A DNA stretch of 11,901 nucleotides from Sporomusa sp. Lineage in GTDB: Bacteria > Bacillota_C > Negativicutes > Sporomusales > Sporomusaceae. Position 1 is the stretch's first letter; each line of letters opens with the position of its first letter. The translations under genes and the position numbers were made by a program. Below are positions 5,397-11,901 of this stretch, piece after piece. Location: NCBI GenBank assembly GCA_029256645.1, contig JAQSXM010000060.1:1-11901 (forward strand). Reading direction: 5' to 3'. The notes beneath the pieces are model-generated. The model did no database searches. It was not told the DNA's origin and saw only the letters and a program-made list of their open reading frames with translations.

Positions 5397-6195
5397 CTAA
5401 CATCCCCGCCTTCTTATATAGGCTGTAAAAATGGTGAGTAGGCCCTACACCTTTACCAATGGACAACGAATGTTCAATCGCCACCGTTATATACTCTTTA
5501 GCCGCCGTTACCGCAGCTGCCACCGGTAAACCCCGGCCAATGTTGGCGGCAATGGCTGATGAGAGCGTGCAGCCTGTACCATGAGTATTTTTTGTGTCAA
5601 TCCGCCGGGACGGCAAATAAGCAAAATTTTCCCCGTCAAATAAAATATCTGTCGAATCGCCGTTTAGATGGCCGCCTTTCATCAGCACGAACTTTGGGCC
5701 TAACCTAAAGATCGCCCGCGCTGCGGTTTCCATATCGGCAAGGGTAGTAATATTCAGACCGGTAATGACCTCGGCCTCAGGAATGTTAGGGGTCACAATG
5801 GCTGCGAGCGGCAATAATTGCTCAACAAGCGTAACCTCGGCTGCCGGATTCAACAGGTGGTACCCACTCTTGGATACCATAACCGGGTCAACGACAATAT
5901 TTTTAACCCTGTATTCTTTTAGCTTAGCCGCAATCACTTTGATAGTTTCGACTTGAGACACCATGCCAATTTTAACGGCAGCCACCTCAATATCATCAAA
6001 AATAGCTTCGATCTGTTTGGCAATTACCGCTGGCGTAACATCCTGCACAGCAAATACACCCTGGGTATTTTGCGCAGTGATCGCTGTAATGACGCTCATA
6101 CCAAACACCCCATGCGCGGAGAACGTTTTGAGGTCGGCTTGAATGCCGGCACCGCCGCTACAGTCTGAACCAGCAATTGTTAATACATTTTTCAT
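5389..6195 (-). CDS. thiD: Bifunctional hydroxymethylpyrimidine/phosphomethylpyrimidine kinase ThiD
   Basis: A 268-residue cytoplasmic ribokinase-fold enzyme that phosphorylates HMP to HMP-P and then HMP-PP, the pyrimidine half of thiamine. The substrate motif [16 protein letters not shown] lies at residues 9-24 (a Cys where Ser is common), [11 protein letters not shown] at 101-111, LMKGGH at 171-176, and the phosphate-binding anion hole with catalytic Cys, [11 protein letters not shown], at 204-214. The C-terminus [10 protein letters not shown] is typical, as is the length. The ATG follows GAGGTGAGG by two bases; this site lies directly after the riboswitch terminator. It is the first gene of thiD-cytX. 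No thiE or thiM is present, so coupling to the thiazole half occurs elsewhere in the genome. Confidence 0.97.
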   Translation of the reverse strand: MKNVLTIAGSDCSGGAGIQADLKTFSAHGVFGMSVITAITAQNTQGVFAVQDVTPAVIAKQIEAIFDDIEVAAVKIGMVSQVETIKVIAAKLKEYRVKNIVVDPVMVSKSGYHLLNPAAEVTLVEQLLPLAAIVTPNIPEAEVITGLNITTLADMETAARAIFRLGPKFVLMKGGHLNGDSTDILFDGENFAYLPSRRIDTKNTHGTGCTLSSAIAANIGRGLPVAAAVTAAKEYITVAIEHSLSIGKGVGPTHHFYSLYKKAGMLDD

Positions 6196-6210
6196 ATCCT
6201 CACCTCACGA

Positions 6211-6252
6211 TAAAAATAGGCACAAGTATCTCCGTATAGGAATACTTGTGCC
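6211..6252 (-). terminator. Riboswitch-controlled intrinsic terminator before thiD
   Basis: On the minus strand GGCACAAGTAT (6242-6252) pairs perfectly with ATACTTGTGCC (6219-6229), with a 12-base loop, followed by TATTTTTAT. It sits between the TPP aptamer and the thiD ribosome site, so TPP binding should favour this stem and stop transcription. A likely competing pairing is GGATAATAC of the aptamer 3' part with the GTATTCC of the terminator 5' arm, seven pairs with a two-base bulge. Confidence 0.9.
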
Positions 6253-6270
6253 TTCAGTACTGATGACAAC

Positions 6271-6371
6271 AGTTAGCTTCCCTACGCTGGTATTATCCAG
6301 AATCAGGTTCAAGGGTCAAAGATATCAAAGGATCCTTATCTCAGCTGGCCTATCCAGCCCCCCTAGCCTAA
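6271..6371 (-). ncRNA. TPP riboswitch (THI element) of thiD-cytX
   Basis: Read on the minus strand, the conserved parts appear in order: a G-rich P1/P2 start (CTAGGGGGGCTGG), the pyrimidine-binding CTGAGA (6339-6344), a P3 arm containing AAGGATCCTT, then ACCCTTGAACCTGAT, the CTGGATAATACCAG helix and the CGTAGGGAAG end. This is the classical thiamine pyrophosphate aptamer. When TPP is plentiful, the downstream terminator forms and switches off HMP salvage. Confidence 0.97.
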
Positions 6372-6388
6372 ACTTTTAAATTAATTGA

Positions 6389-6417
6389 ATTTTAACATAT
6401 TTTTCCTTGGAAGGCAA
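6389..6417 (-). promoter_or_regulatory. Sigma-A promoter of the TPP riboswitch and thiD-cytX
   Basis: TTGCCT (6412-6417), exactly 17 bases, TAAAAT (6389-6394) on the minus strand. The start would fall near 6382, about ten bases before the aptamer, as expected for a riboswitch leader. The -35 nearly touches the stop codon of the upstream MFS gene. Confidence 0.7.
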
Positions 6418-6430
6418 GTTGGAAGAGGTT

Positions 6431-7594
6431 TTAATTATTTAAAACTTCTTCTCCTTCTTTTACAAACAGTGTCAGAATAAAGCCAATGACCGGCAAAACG
6501 GCTAAAATATCAAATACAATTGGCAGTGCCCAGATATCAGCCACCCGCCCTAAAGCAAGAACCCCCATCGAGCCTAAACCGACGCTAAAACCAAGTGTTA
6601 GTCCTGACGCCATCCCTACATTGCGGGGCATCATGCGCTGGGTAAGTACCAAGCAGCCGGCAAAAGCCGCTGAGAGCAAAGCGCTGGCCACAGCCAACAA
6701 AGCAAAAACCACAGACCCTGAACTGATATTAAAAAGCGCTAACAGTACACTAATGGGCAGAATTGAATAAAGCATCACCTGCTTGCTGCCATACTTATCA
6801 CTCAGTACACCGCCAGCCAGCGTCCCGGCTGCCCCGCCTGCCAGAAACGTTGTAAGCAGCCAACTGGCATACACCGGATCGCCATTTAGATGTGATACAT
6901 AATAAAGCGGGATAAACGCCCCAATACTGGCACTTACAGTAGCTCTAACCAAAGTAACACCCAACAGGGCCATTAACGGCAGCGAGATCATCCCGACAAG
7001 ATTTCCTAATGCCTGCGCCGGTTTACCGATAGCCGAAGGCAGGCGTGCGGCCAACCGGTATAATGGCCACCCGATGATTAGATAAGGGATAATATATAAC
7101 CCTAACATGGCGTCAGAACCAGTAGCTAATAGCAGACCCATGATGAGTGAGCCCCCGGCAAACCCGGCGTTTCCCCCTACCACAAACATGCTAACGCCCT
7201 TCCCCTTAGCTTCACCACTTAGACGATTGACCATTTTAGCCCCCTCCGGGTGGAACGCGGCAATCCCCAAACCTGTCAAGGCTGTTGAGAAGACGAGCAG
7301 CCAGTAACTTGTCAACAGTAGAGAAGCCAGCGTTCCCAGACCAGAAAGCAGGCAACCTGCCGCCATCAGCCAAGGTCGTGGGGTACGGTCACTTAAGTAA
7401 CCGAACACAGGCTGAATTACTGAAGAGGCAAGATTTTGTGTTAAGGCAATAAGACTCACCTGAGTATAACTTAAGCCGAATTTGGCTTTAAAATAAGGTA
7501 ACGCTACTAACAACGCCCCCTGGGAGAAGTCAGTAACCATGTGGGCAGCCGCCACTAGTAATACCGCTGTAGGTACTGTTTTAAACAAATTCAC
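6431..7594 (-). CDS. MFS efflux transporter, fosmidomycin-resistance (Fsr)-like
   Basis: A 387-residue major facilitator protein with about twelve membrane helices. HMVTDFSQGALLVALPYF opens helix 1, FGYLSDRTPRPW is the loop 2-3 signature, and the helix 4 stretch GLGIAAFHPEGAKMV with its His-Pro-Glu is characteristic of the Fsr branch. The second half repeats the loop motif as GGVLSDKYGSKQ. Fsr of E. coli exports fosmidomycin; natural substrates of homologues are mostly unknown, so this is a family-level call. The start is GTG at 7594; AAAGGAG lies 11 bases upstream and no ATG in frame is close. No terminator is seen after the stop, so its mRNA could run into the TPP leader. It is not evidently part of the thiamine operon. 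Confidence 0.85.
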   Translation of the reverse strand: MNLFKTVPTAVLLVAAAHMVTDFSQGALLVALPYFKAKFGLSYTQVSLIALTQNLASSVIQPVFGYLSDRTPRPWLMAAGCLLSGLGTLASLLLTSYWLLVFSTALTGLGIAAFHPEGAKMVNRLSGEAKGKGVSMFVVGGNAGFAGGSLIMGLLLATGSDAMLGLYIIPYLIIGWPLYRLAARLPSAIGKPAQALGNLVGMISLPLMALLGVTLVRATVSASIGAFIPLYYVSHLNGDPVYASWLLTTFLAGGAAGTLAGGVLSDKYGSKQVMLYSILPISVLLALFNISSGSVVFALLAVASALLSAAFAGCLVLTQRMMPRNVGMASGLTLGFSVGLGSMGVLALGRVADIWALPIVFDILAVLPVIGFILTLFVKEGEEVLNN

Positions 7595-7677
7595 CCCTTA
7601 AAGCACTCCTTTATTGCCAGTTATAAATATAGATTTACGACATGATATATTACCACTCGTTCCGAATGGGAATCTGT

Positions 7678-9708
7678 TTAGATTGCAGATAATTTATTTA
7701 CAAATTCTGCCGGCGGCAGTGGCCGGCTAATCAGATAGCCTTGAATGATATCACATTTTTCTTGTGCAAGATAAGACAATTGACGCTCAGTCTCCACGCC
7801 TTCAGCTACCACAGTCAGGCCTATTTGATGGGCCAGGTCAATAATACTACCGGTAATGGCCGCATCAATACCACCCGCGCCAATGTCATCAACAAAGGCC
7901 TTATCCATCTTTAAAACGGTAATAGGCAGTCTTTTTAAATAAGTCAACGATGAATAGCCGCTGCCAAAATCATCTAGCGCAATTCGGACACCCATACGTC
8001 TTAACTCGACTAGTTTACGGACATTATCCTCAAAACGTTCCATCAAGACACTCTCCGTAATCTCGATCTCCAGATGTTCCGGAGGCAACCCGGTCTCTGC
8101 CAGTACCCCGGCTACCATATCTACAAAATCATCTTGTATCAGTTGAACAACTGATACATTTACTGACGCGCTCAGCCTGGTTTGATTTTTTACAAAAATA
8201 TCCTGGCTAAATAAACAGGCCGTCTTGAGCACCCATTTGCCAATCCCCACAATCAAACCGGTTTCTTCGGCTAATGGAATAAACTTAATCGGCGGCACCC
8301 TGCCACACTCAGGACTTTCCCATCTGAGCAGGGCCTCAAAACTCTCAATCCGGCAGTTACTCACATGATACTGGGGCTGATAATGCAGCCGCAGTTCTTG
8401 ATTAACAAGAGCCTGCCGCAAACTCTCCTCCATGCGGGTCTTTTCAGCAACAGCCTCATACATTAACTGATCAAAGAATTTATAGGTACGTCTACCGGAT
8501 TTTTTGGCAGAGTACATTGCCATATCAGCATTTCTGAGCAACTCATCAACACTTGTGCCATCCTCTGGATATATTACTATGCCAGCACTTGCCGTTGCAT
8601 AGAAACGCCGGTTATTTATAGAAAAAGGCTGCTCAAACACCTTCATTAACCTGTCGGCAAACATGATAATATCAGCCTGCGCCTCCCTGCCTTGCAAGAA
8701 AACAATCAGCTCATCGCCACCTAATCTGGCCACAACATCGCTTTCTGCCACCAGTGTTAACAACCTGCCACCAATCTCAATCAGCAGCTTATCTCCCCAG
8801 GAATGGCCATATGTATCATTAATAACCTTGAAATTATCAATATCAATAAAAACAAGCGCACCTTTACTTCCGTCAAGTACGCTTACGGCTAAGGCCTTAC
8901 CAACGTTTTCAGTTAGCAGCGTCCGGTTCGGCAAACCAGTAAGAGAATCATAATATGCCATTTGCCTGATTCTTTGTTCCTTCAGCTTGCTGTCGGGAAT
9001 ATTGGTAAGTGAGCCGGCACTGCGGATCGCACGGCCTTCATAATCAAATAATGCCTGACCTCGTGCCAGAACCCATTTATATTCACCACAGGCAGTTTGT
9101 ATCCGGTACTCAGAAGAATAATACGGAGTTTTACCTGTAAGATATTCTTCTAGCTTTACCATTGCTTCAGCAGCATCATCCGGATGGAGACGGGCTTGCC
9201 ATTTTTCCTGTATCTTTACCGCCTTGCCGGAATAACCGATAATCTCATGGCAGCGTTCTGACATAATCCCGGTACCGCTAATGAGATCAATATCCCACAA
9301 CCCATCATTAGAGCCCTCGGCAACAAGCCGGTACATCTCTTCATTTTGCCTGATCTTTTCCTCATTAAGATAGAGCTCATTAAAATTTTGCCGCAATTCC
9401 TCTTCCTGGGCAGCGAGCTCTTCATGAACACCGGTCATTGCTTCATTCTGCTGCTGCAATAATCGTTCCGTCTTACGGCGCTGATTGATATTGACCAAAA
9501 GATAAATCACTGCTACGACAAGGAAAAAGATGATCGTAATTATCCCAGTAAAAGAAAACGTCTTATGGCTAAGGACACTTTCAGATAACGCCGCATGCGC
9601 CAGCCCAGGGTGAATTAAGACCAATGTCTGGCAGGCGAAGCTAGCTACCAATATCCGGATTAGCAACTTACAAAACATCGTGCACCCGCTTCCCATAATA
9701 TCGTGCAT
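7678..9708 (-). CDS. Membrane PAS-GGDEF-EAL protein (cyclic di-GMP synthesis/breakdown)
   Basis: Up to 676 residues. Order: a signal-like hydrophobic segment at 12-39 ending AHA, a short outside loop, a membrane helix at about 53-73, a Glu/Gln-rich coiled coil at 76-125, a PAS/PAC sensor at about 126-237, a GGDEF domain at about 250-412, and an EAL domain at about 425-672. The cyclase site reads GGDEL (330-334) instead of GGDEF, and the RxxD inhibitory site is AESD (321-324), so product inhibition is probably lost. The EAL domain looks active: EALLRW (458-463), EITE (549-552), DDFGSGYSSL (579-588) and EGVET (636-640). So it may act mainly as a phosphodiesterase, or do both. The start is uncertain: ATG 9708 gives the longest form, but ATG 9678, preceded by GGGAAGCGGG, begins directly at the signal peptide. 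It is probably a single-gene unit, divergent from clpB. Confidence 0.92.
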   Translation of the reverse strand: MHDIMGSGCTMFCKLLIRILVASFACQTLVLIHPGLAHAALSESVLSHKTFSFTGIITIIFFLVVAVIYLLVNINQRRKTERLLQQQNEAMTGVHEELAAQEEELRQNFNELYLNEEKIRQNEEMYRLVAEGSNDGLWDIDLISGTGIMSERCHEIIGYSGKAVKIQEKWQARLHPDDAAEAMVKLEEYLTGKTPYYSSEYRIQTACGEYKWVLARGQALFDYEGRAIRSAGSLTNIPDSKLKEQRIRQMAYYDSLTGLPNRTLLTENVGKALAVSVLDGSKGALVFIDIDNFKVINDTYGHSWGDKLLIEIGGRLLTLVAESDVVARLGGDELIVFLQGREAQADIIMFADRLMKVFEQPFSINNRRFYATASAGIVIYPEDGTSVDELLRNADMAMYSAKKSGRRTYKFFDQLMYEAVAEKTRMEESLRQALVNQELRLHYQPQYHVSNCRIESFEALLRWESPECGRVPPIKFIPLAEETGLIVGIGKWVLKTACLFSQDIFVKNQTRLSASVNVSVVQLIQDDFVDMVAGVLAETGLPPEHLEIEITESVLMERFEDNVRKLVELRRMGVRIALDDFGSGYSSLTYLKRLPITVLKMDKAFVDDIGAGGIDAAITGSIIDLAHQIGLTVVAEGVETERQLSYLAQEKCDIIQGYLISRPLPPAEFVNKLSAI

Positions 9709-9740
9709 TGAAAGTGTCGATATCTCTTTACCTAGATACC

Positions 9741-9769
9741 ATTATACAATAATTTATATCGTTATTTAG
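9741..9769 (-). promoter_or_regulatory. Candidate promoter of the GGDEF-EAL gene
   Basis: A perfect TATAAT on the minus strand (9741-9746), about 32 bases before ATG 9708 and 62 before ATG 9678. The hexamer 17 bases upstream (CTAAAT, 9764-9769) is a poor -35, so an activator or another sigma factor may be involved. Confidence 0.45.
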
Positions 9770-9820
9770 CCTGTTTTCTTCACTGATTTATAATTAATTT
9801 TTTAGTAAATCCCACGTTAA

Positions 9821-9837
9821 AGTCAATTAAGGTCAAA
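9821..9837 (+). promoter_or_regulatory. CtsR operator upstream of clpB
   Basis: AGTCAAT, TAA, GGTCAAA: two heptamers with a three-base NAN spacer, matching the CtsR consensus (RGTCAAA-NAN-RGTCAAA) at all but one position. One base further on, GGTCAGA (9839-9845) forms a degenerate third heptamer. CtsR is the class III heat-shock repressor of low-GC Gram-positive bacteria and controls clp genes, which agrees with clpB downstream. Confidence 0.75.
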
Positions 9838-10019
9838 AGGTCAGAAATAGTTAGTAAAACTACGCCTGCTGTGATTATTTTGCAAAAATCAGCTTATCAA
9901 GCTGAAAATCAACAGTTGTTGTCATTAATCAGACTCCAATTAATAACCTTTTTCTGCTAATATTTAACTGTAGACTTCTATAACGCATATTCCAACAAGT
10001 AACCTCACATAATTTTCCT

Positions 10020-10025
10020 AGGAGG
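10020..10025 (+). promoter_or_regulatory. clpB ribosome binding site
   Basis: AGGAGG, five bases before ATG 10031 and eight before the adjacent in-frame ATG 10034. The spacing slightly favours the second ATG, giving MNSEKYTQ. Confidence 0.75.
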
Positions 10026-10030
10026 TATAA

Positions 10031-11901
10031 ATGATGAACAGTGAAAAATATACTCAGAAAGCAGCCGCTGCACTGCAAGAAGCACAACAATTGGCAGCCT
10101 TGCACTACCATCAGGAACTAACGGCCAAACACCTGGCACTGGCACTTGTGAAAGATGCCGAGGGCATCATGGCTTATCTCCTGGCCCAGTTAGCAATTGA
10201 TGTCCGGCTATTTACTGTTAAGCTTGAGCAATTGTTACAAACCATTCCGTCCGTCCGTGGTCAGGATAGCGGCTTACGAATGAATACCGCCATGGTACGG
10301 GTATTGGCTTTAGCCGAAAAACATGCCAAAGCTATGAAAGACGAATATATTAGTGTCGAACACTTACTTATGGCAATCACTGACGATGGTGATGCCGATT
10401 TAGTGAAAGTCTGCCGTGATTTTGGGCTGACTAAAAACCGTATTCAGGAGATTATTACCGAGTTCCGGCGCGGCCAGAGCATAACTACCGACAATCCCGA
10501 TGAGAACTTGCAGGCGCTTACAAAATACGGCAGGGATCTAACTGAGCTTGCCCGCCAGGGCAAACTTGACCCCGTAATCGGCCGGGACGACGAGATTCGC
10601 CGGGTTGTCGAAATCTTATCCCGCCGCACTAAAAACAATCCTGTACTCATCGGCGAACCCGGTGTTGGCAAAACAGCGATTGTTGAGGGGCTAGCCAGGC
10701 GCATTATTGCAGGTGACATACCCGAAACCTTAAAAAACAAGGCAGTGTATTCGCTGGATTTAGGGGCTATGCTCGCCGGCGCTAAATATCGTGGTGAATT
10801 TGAAGAACGACTGAAAACGGTATTAGGTGAAATCTCTAAATCCGAAGGCAAAATTATCTTGTTCATTGATGAACTGCACACAGTTGTTGGCGCCGGGGCT
10901 GCTGAAGGGGCTATGGATGCCGGCAATATCCTAAAACCGATGCTGGCAAGAGGCGAACTTCGTTGTATTGGCGCAACCACCTTAAATGAGTATCGTAAGC
11001 ATATCGAAAAAGACGCGGCCCTGGAACGTCGCTTCCAGCCTGTCATGGTAGACCAACCAAGTGCCGAAGACACCATTTCCATTCTGCGTGGTTTAAGAGA
11101 ACGCTACGAAGTACATCATGGCGTAAAAATAAAAGATGCGGCGCTTGTCGCTGCCGCTATTCTATCTGACAGGTATATCTCTGACCGGTTTCTGCCTGAT
11201 AAGGCCATCGATCTAATCGATGAGGCTGCGGCTAAACTTCGTACAGAAATTGATTCAATGCCAACCGAACTGGATGAAGCGCTCCGCCGTATTATGCAGC
11301 TTGAGATTGAAGAACAGGCACTCAAAAAAGAAACAGATCCCTCATCAAAGGATAAACTGGACCGTATCGGCCTGGAACTGTCTGGCCTCAAGGAACAGGC
11401 AGACGCCTTAAAGGCCCAGTGGCAATTGGAAAAACAGGCTATTATCCGCCTGCGCGACCTCAAAGAAGAGATTGAAACTGTCCGCACTCAGATGGAAGCT
11501 GCCGAGCGGGCCTACGATTTAAACCGGCTGGCTGAACTTAAATATGGCCGCATGCCGGAACTTGAAAAAAAACTCAAAGCGGAAGAAGAACAGCTTACTC
11601 ACAACCGCTCCCATAAAACCATGCTTAAAGAAGAAGTTGACGAGGATGATATTGCCAAAGTGGTCAGCCGCTGGACCGGTGTGCCGGTAACCAAGCTTAT
11701 GACTGGTGAACGGGAAAAATTGCTCAACCTGGAAACGATTCTGCACCAACGGGTTGTAGGACAGCAGGCTGCCGTAACAGCCATCAGCGAAGCAATCATC
11801 AGGGCCCGGGCCGGAATTAAAGACCCCAACCGCCCAATTGGTTCCTTTATCTTCCTGGGTCCAACCGGCGTCGGTAAAACCGAGCTGGCCAAAACCTTAG
11901 C
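10031..11901 (+). CDS. clpB: ATP-dependent disaggregase ClpB, N-terminal 623 residues (cut by window edge)
   Basis: A Hsp100 AAA+ chaperone that, as a hexamer with DnaK, pulls proteins out of heat-induced aggregates in the cytoplasm. The N-domain (about 1-150) begins [23 protein letters not shown]1 has Walker A GEPGVGKT at 208-215, Walker B ILFIDELH near 275-282 with Asp280/Glu281, the pore-loop region [13 protein letters not shown], and the arginine-finger segment ALERRFQ. The ClpB-specific coiled-coil M-domain spans about 415-535, which separates it from ClpC, ClpA and ClpE. NBD2 starts with WTGVPVTKL and Walker A GPTGVGKT at 610-617. About 240 residues are missing if it has the usual length near 860. 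ATG 10034 is an equally good start. The CtsR box upstream points to heat-shock control. No frameshift is seen. Confidence 0.97.
   Translation, partial: MMNSEKYTQKAAAALQEAQQLAALHYHQELTAKHLALALVKDAEGIMAYLLAQLAIDVRLFTVKLEQLLQTIPSVRGQDSGLRMNTAMVRVLALAEKHAKAMKDEYISVEHLLMAITDDGDADLVKVCRDFGLTKNRIQEIITEFRRGQSITTDNPDENLQALTKYGRDLTELARQGKLDPVIGRDDEIRRVVEILSRRTKNNPVLIGEPGVGKTAIVEGLARRIIAGDIPETLKNKAVYSLDLGAMLAGAKYRGEFEERLKTVLGEISKSEGKIILFIDELHTVVGAGAAEGAMDAGNILKPMLARGELRCIGATTLNEYRKHIEKDAALERRFQPVMVDQPSAEDTISILRGLRERYEVHHGVKIKDAALVAAAILSDRYISDRFLPDKAIDLIDEAAAKLRTEIDSMPTELDEALRRIMQLEIEEQALKKETDPSSKDKLDRIGLELSGLKEQADALKAQWQLEKQAIIRLRDLKEEIETVRTQMEAAERAYDLNRLAELKYGRMPELEKKLKAEEEQLTHNRSHKTMLKEEVDEDDIAKVVSRWTGVPVTKLMTGEREKLLNLETILHQRVVGQQAAVTAISEAIIRARAGIKDPNRPIGSFIFLGPTGVGKTELAKTL

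Larger units (their letters stand above)
9709..10030. other. 322-base divergent regulatory gap before clpB
   Basis: No coding region is supported. It holds the promoter of the minus-strand GGDEF-EAL gene, the CtsR box at 9821-9837, and a small hairpin at 9889-9905 (TCAGCTT, three bases, AAGCTGA). The octamer TTAGTAAA occurs on both sides of the CtsR box (9802-9809 and 9851-9858). I could not settle the clpB promoter: TTGTCA (9919-9924), 16 bases, TAATAA (9941-9946) is the best pair and is weak. No CIRCE (HrcA) element is seen. Confidence 0.55.

Noticed and set aside
7653..7669. Seven-pair hairpin (CCATTCG, GAA, CGAGTGG on the minus strand) after the GGDEF-EAL stop
   Set aside because: Position suits a terminator, but the stem is short with a wobble and is followed by TAATATATC instead of a T-run, so it is not called.
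10444..11082. Long minus-strand open frame (212 codons) opposite clpB, and a further one at 11116-11487
   Set aside because: Shadows of clpB. They are rich in Ser, Arg and Ile as expected from its reverse codons, lack ribosome sites, and lie over the conserved ClpB AAA+ and coiled-coil domains.

Overview
The window looks like chromosomal DNA from an anaerobic, probably spore-forming Firmicute. The mix of features would suit a Negativicute of the Sporomusa/Pelosinus type. This is inferred from strong AGGAGG-type ribosome sites, a CtsR-type operator before clpB, a classical TPP riboswitch with an intrinsic terminator, and an iron-dependent alcohol dehydrogenase. No 16S or other decisive marker is present. 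I see no insertion sequence, phage gene, CRISPR array, tRNA or rRNA.

Layout, left to right. (1) 1-219, minus: N-terminal part of an iron-containing alcohol dehydrogenase, cut by the window edge. (2) 404-1183, minus: an orphan amino-acid-binding lipoprotein with its own promoter and terminator. (3) 1381-3139, minus: a two-gene unit of a membrane-anchored metallophosphoesterase and a Mug-type G:T/U mismatch DNA glycosylase, ended by a hairpin at 1276-1311. (4) 3140-3492: a 353-base AT-rich gap holding a minus-oriented terminator, direct repeats and sporulation-like promoter motifs. (5) 3493-4188, plus: an unrecognised protein with a Thr/Asn/Ser tract, nine Cys and a Pro/Thr-rich tail. (6) 4191-6417, minus: a TPP-riboswitch-controlled thiD-cytX operon for salvage of hydroxymethylpyrimidine, the thiamine pyrimidine precursor. 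(7) 6431-7594, minus: an Fsr-like MFS efflux protein. (8) 7678-9708, minus: a membrane-bound PAS-GGDEF-EAL c-di-GMP protein. (9) 9709-10030: a divergent regulatory gap with a CtsR box. (10) 10031-11901, plus: clpB, cut by the right edge.

Most genes are known families in independent transcription units. The arrangement most worth attention is at 3340-4190. The thiD-cytX operon ends only 2 bases from the end of the convergent unknown gene, with no U-tract terminator between them. The first good minus-strand terminator I can see lies on the far side of that gene. TPP-controlled transcription could therefore run antisense through the whole unknown gene. That gene's upstream region carries motifs resembling mother-cell sporulation promoters, and its composition resembles spore-surface proteins. 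This link is a hypothesis from layout alone.
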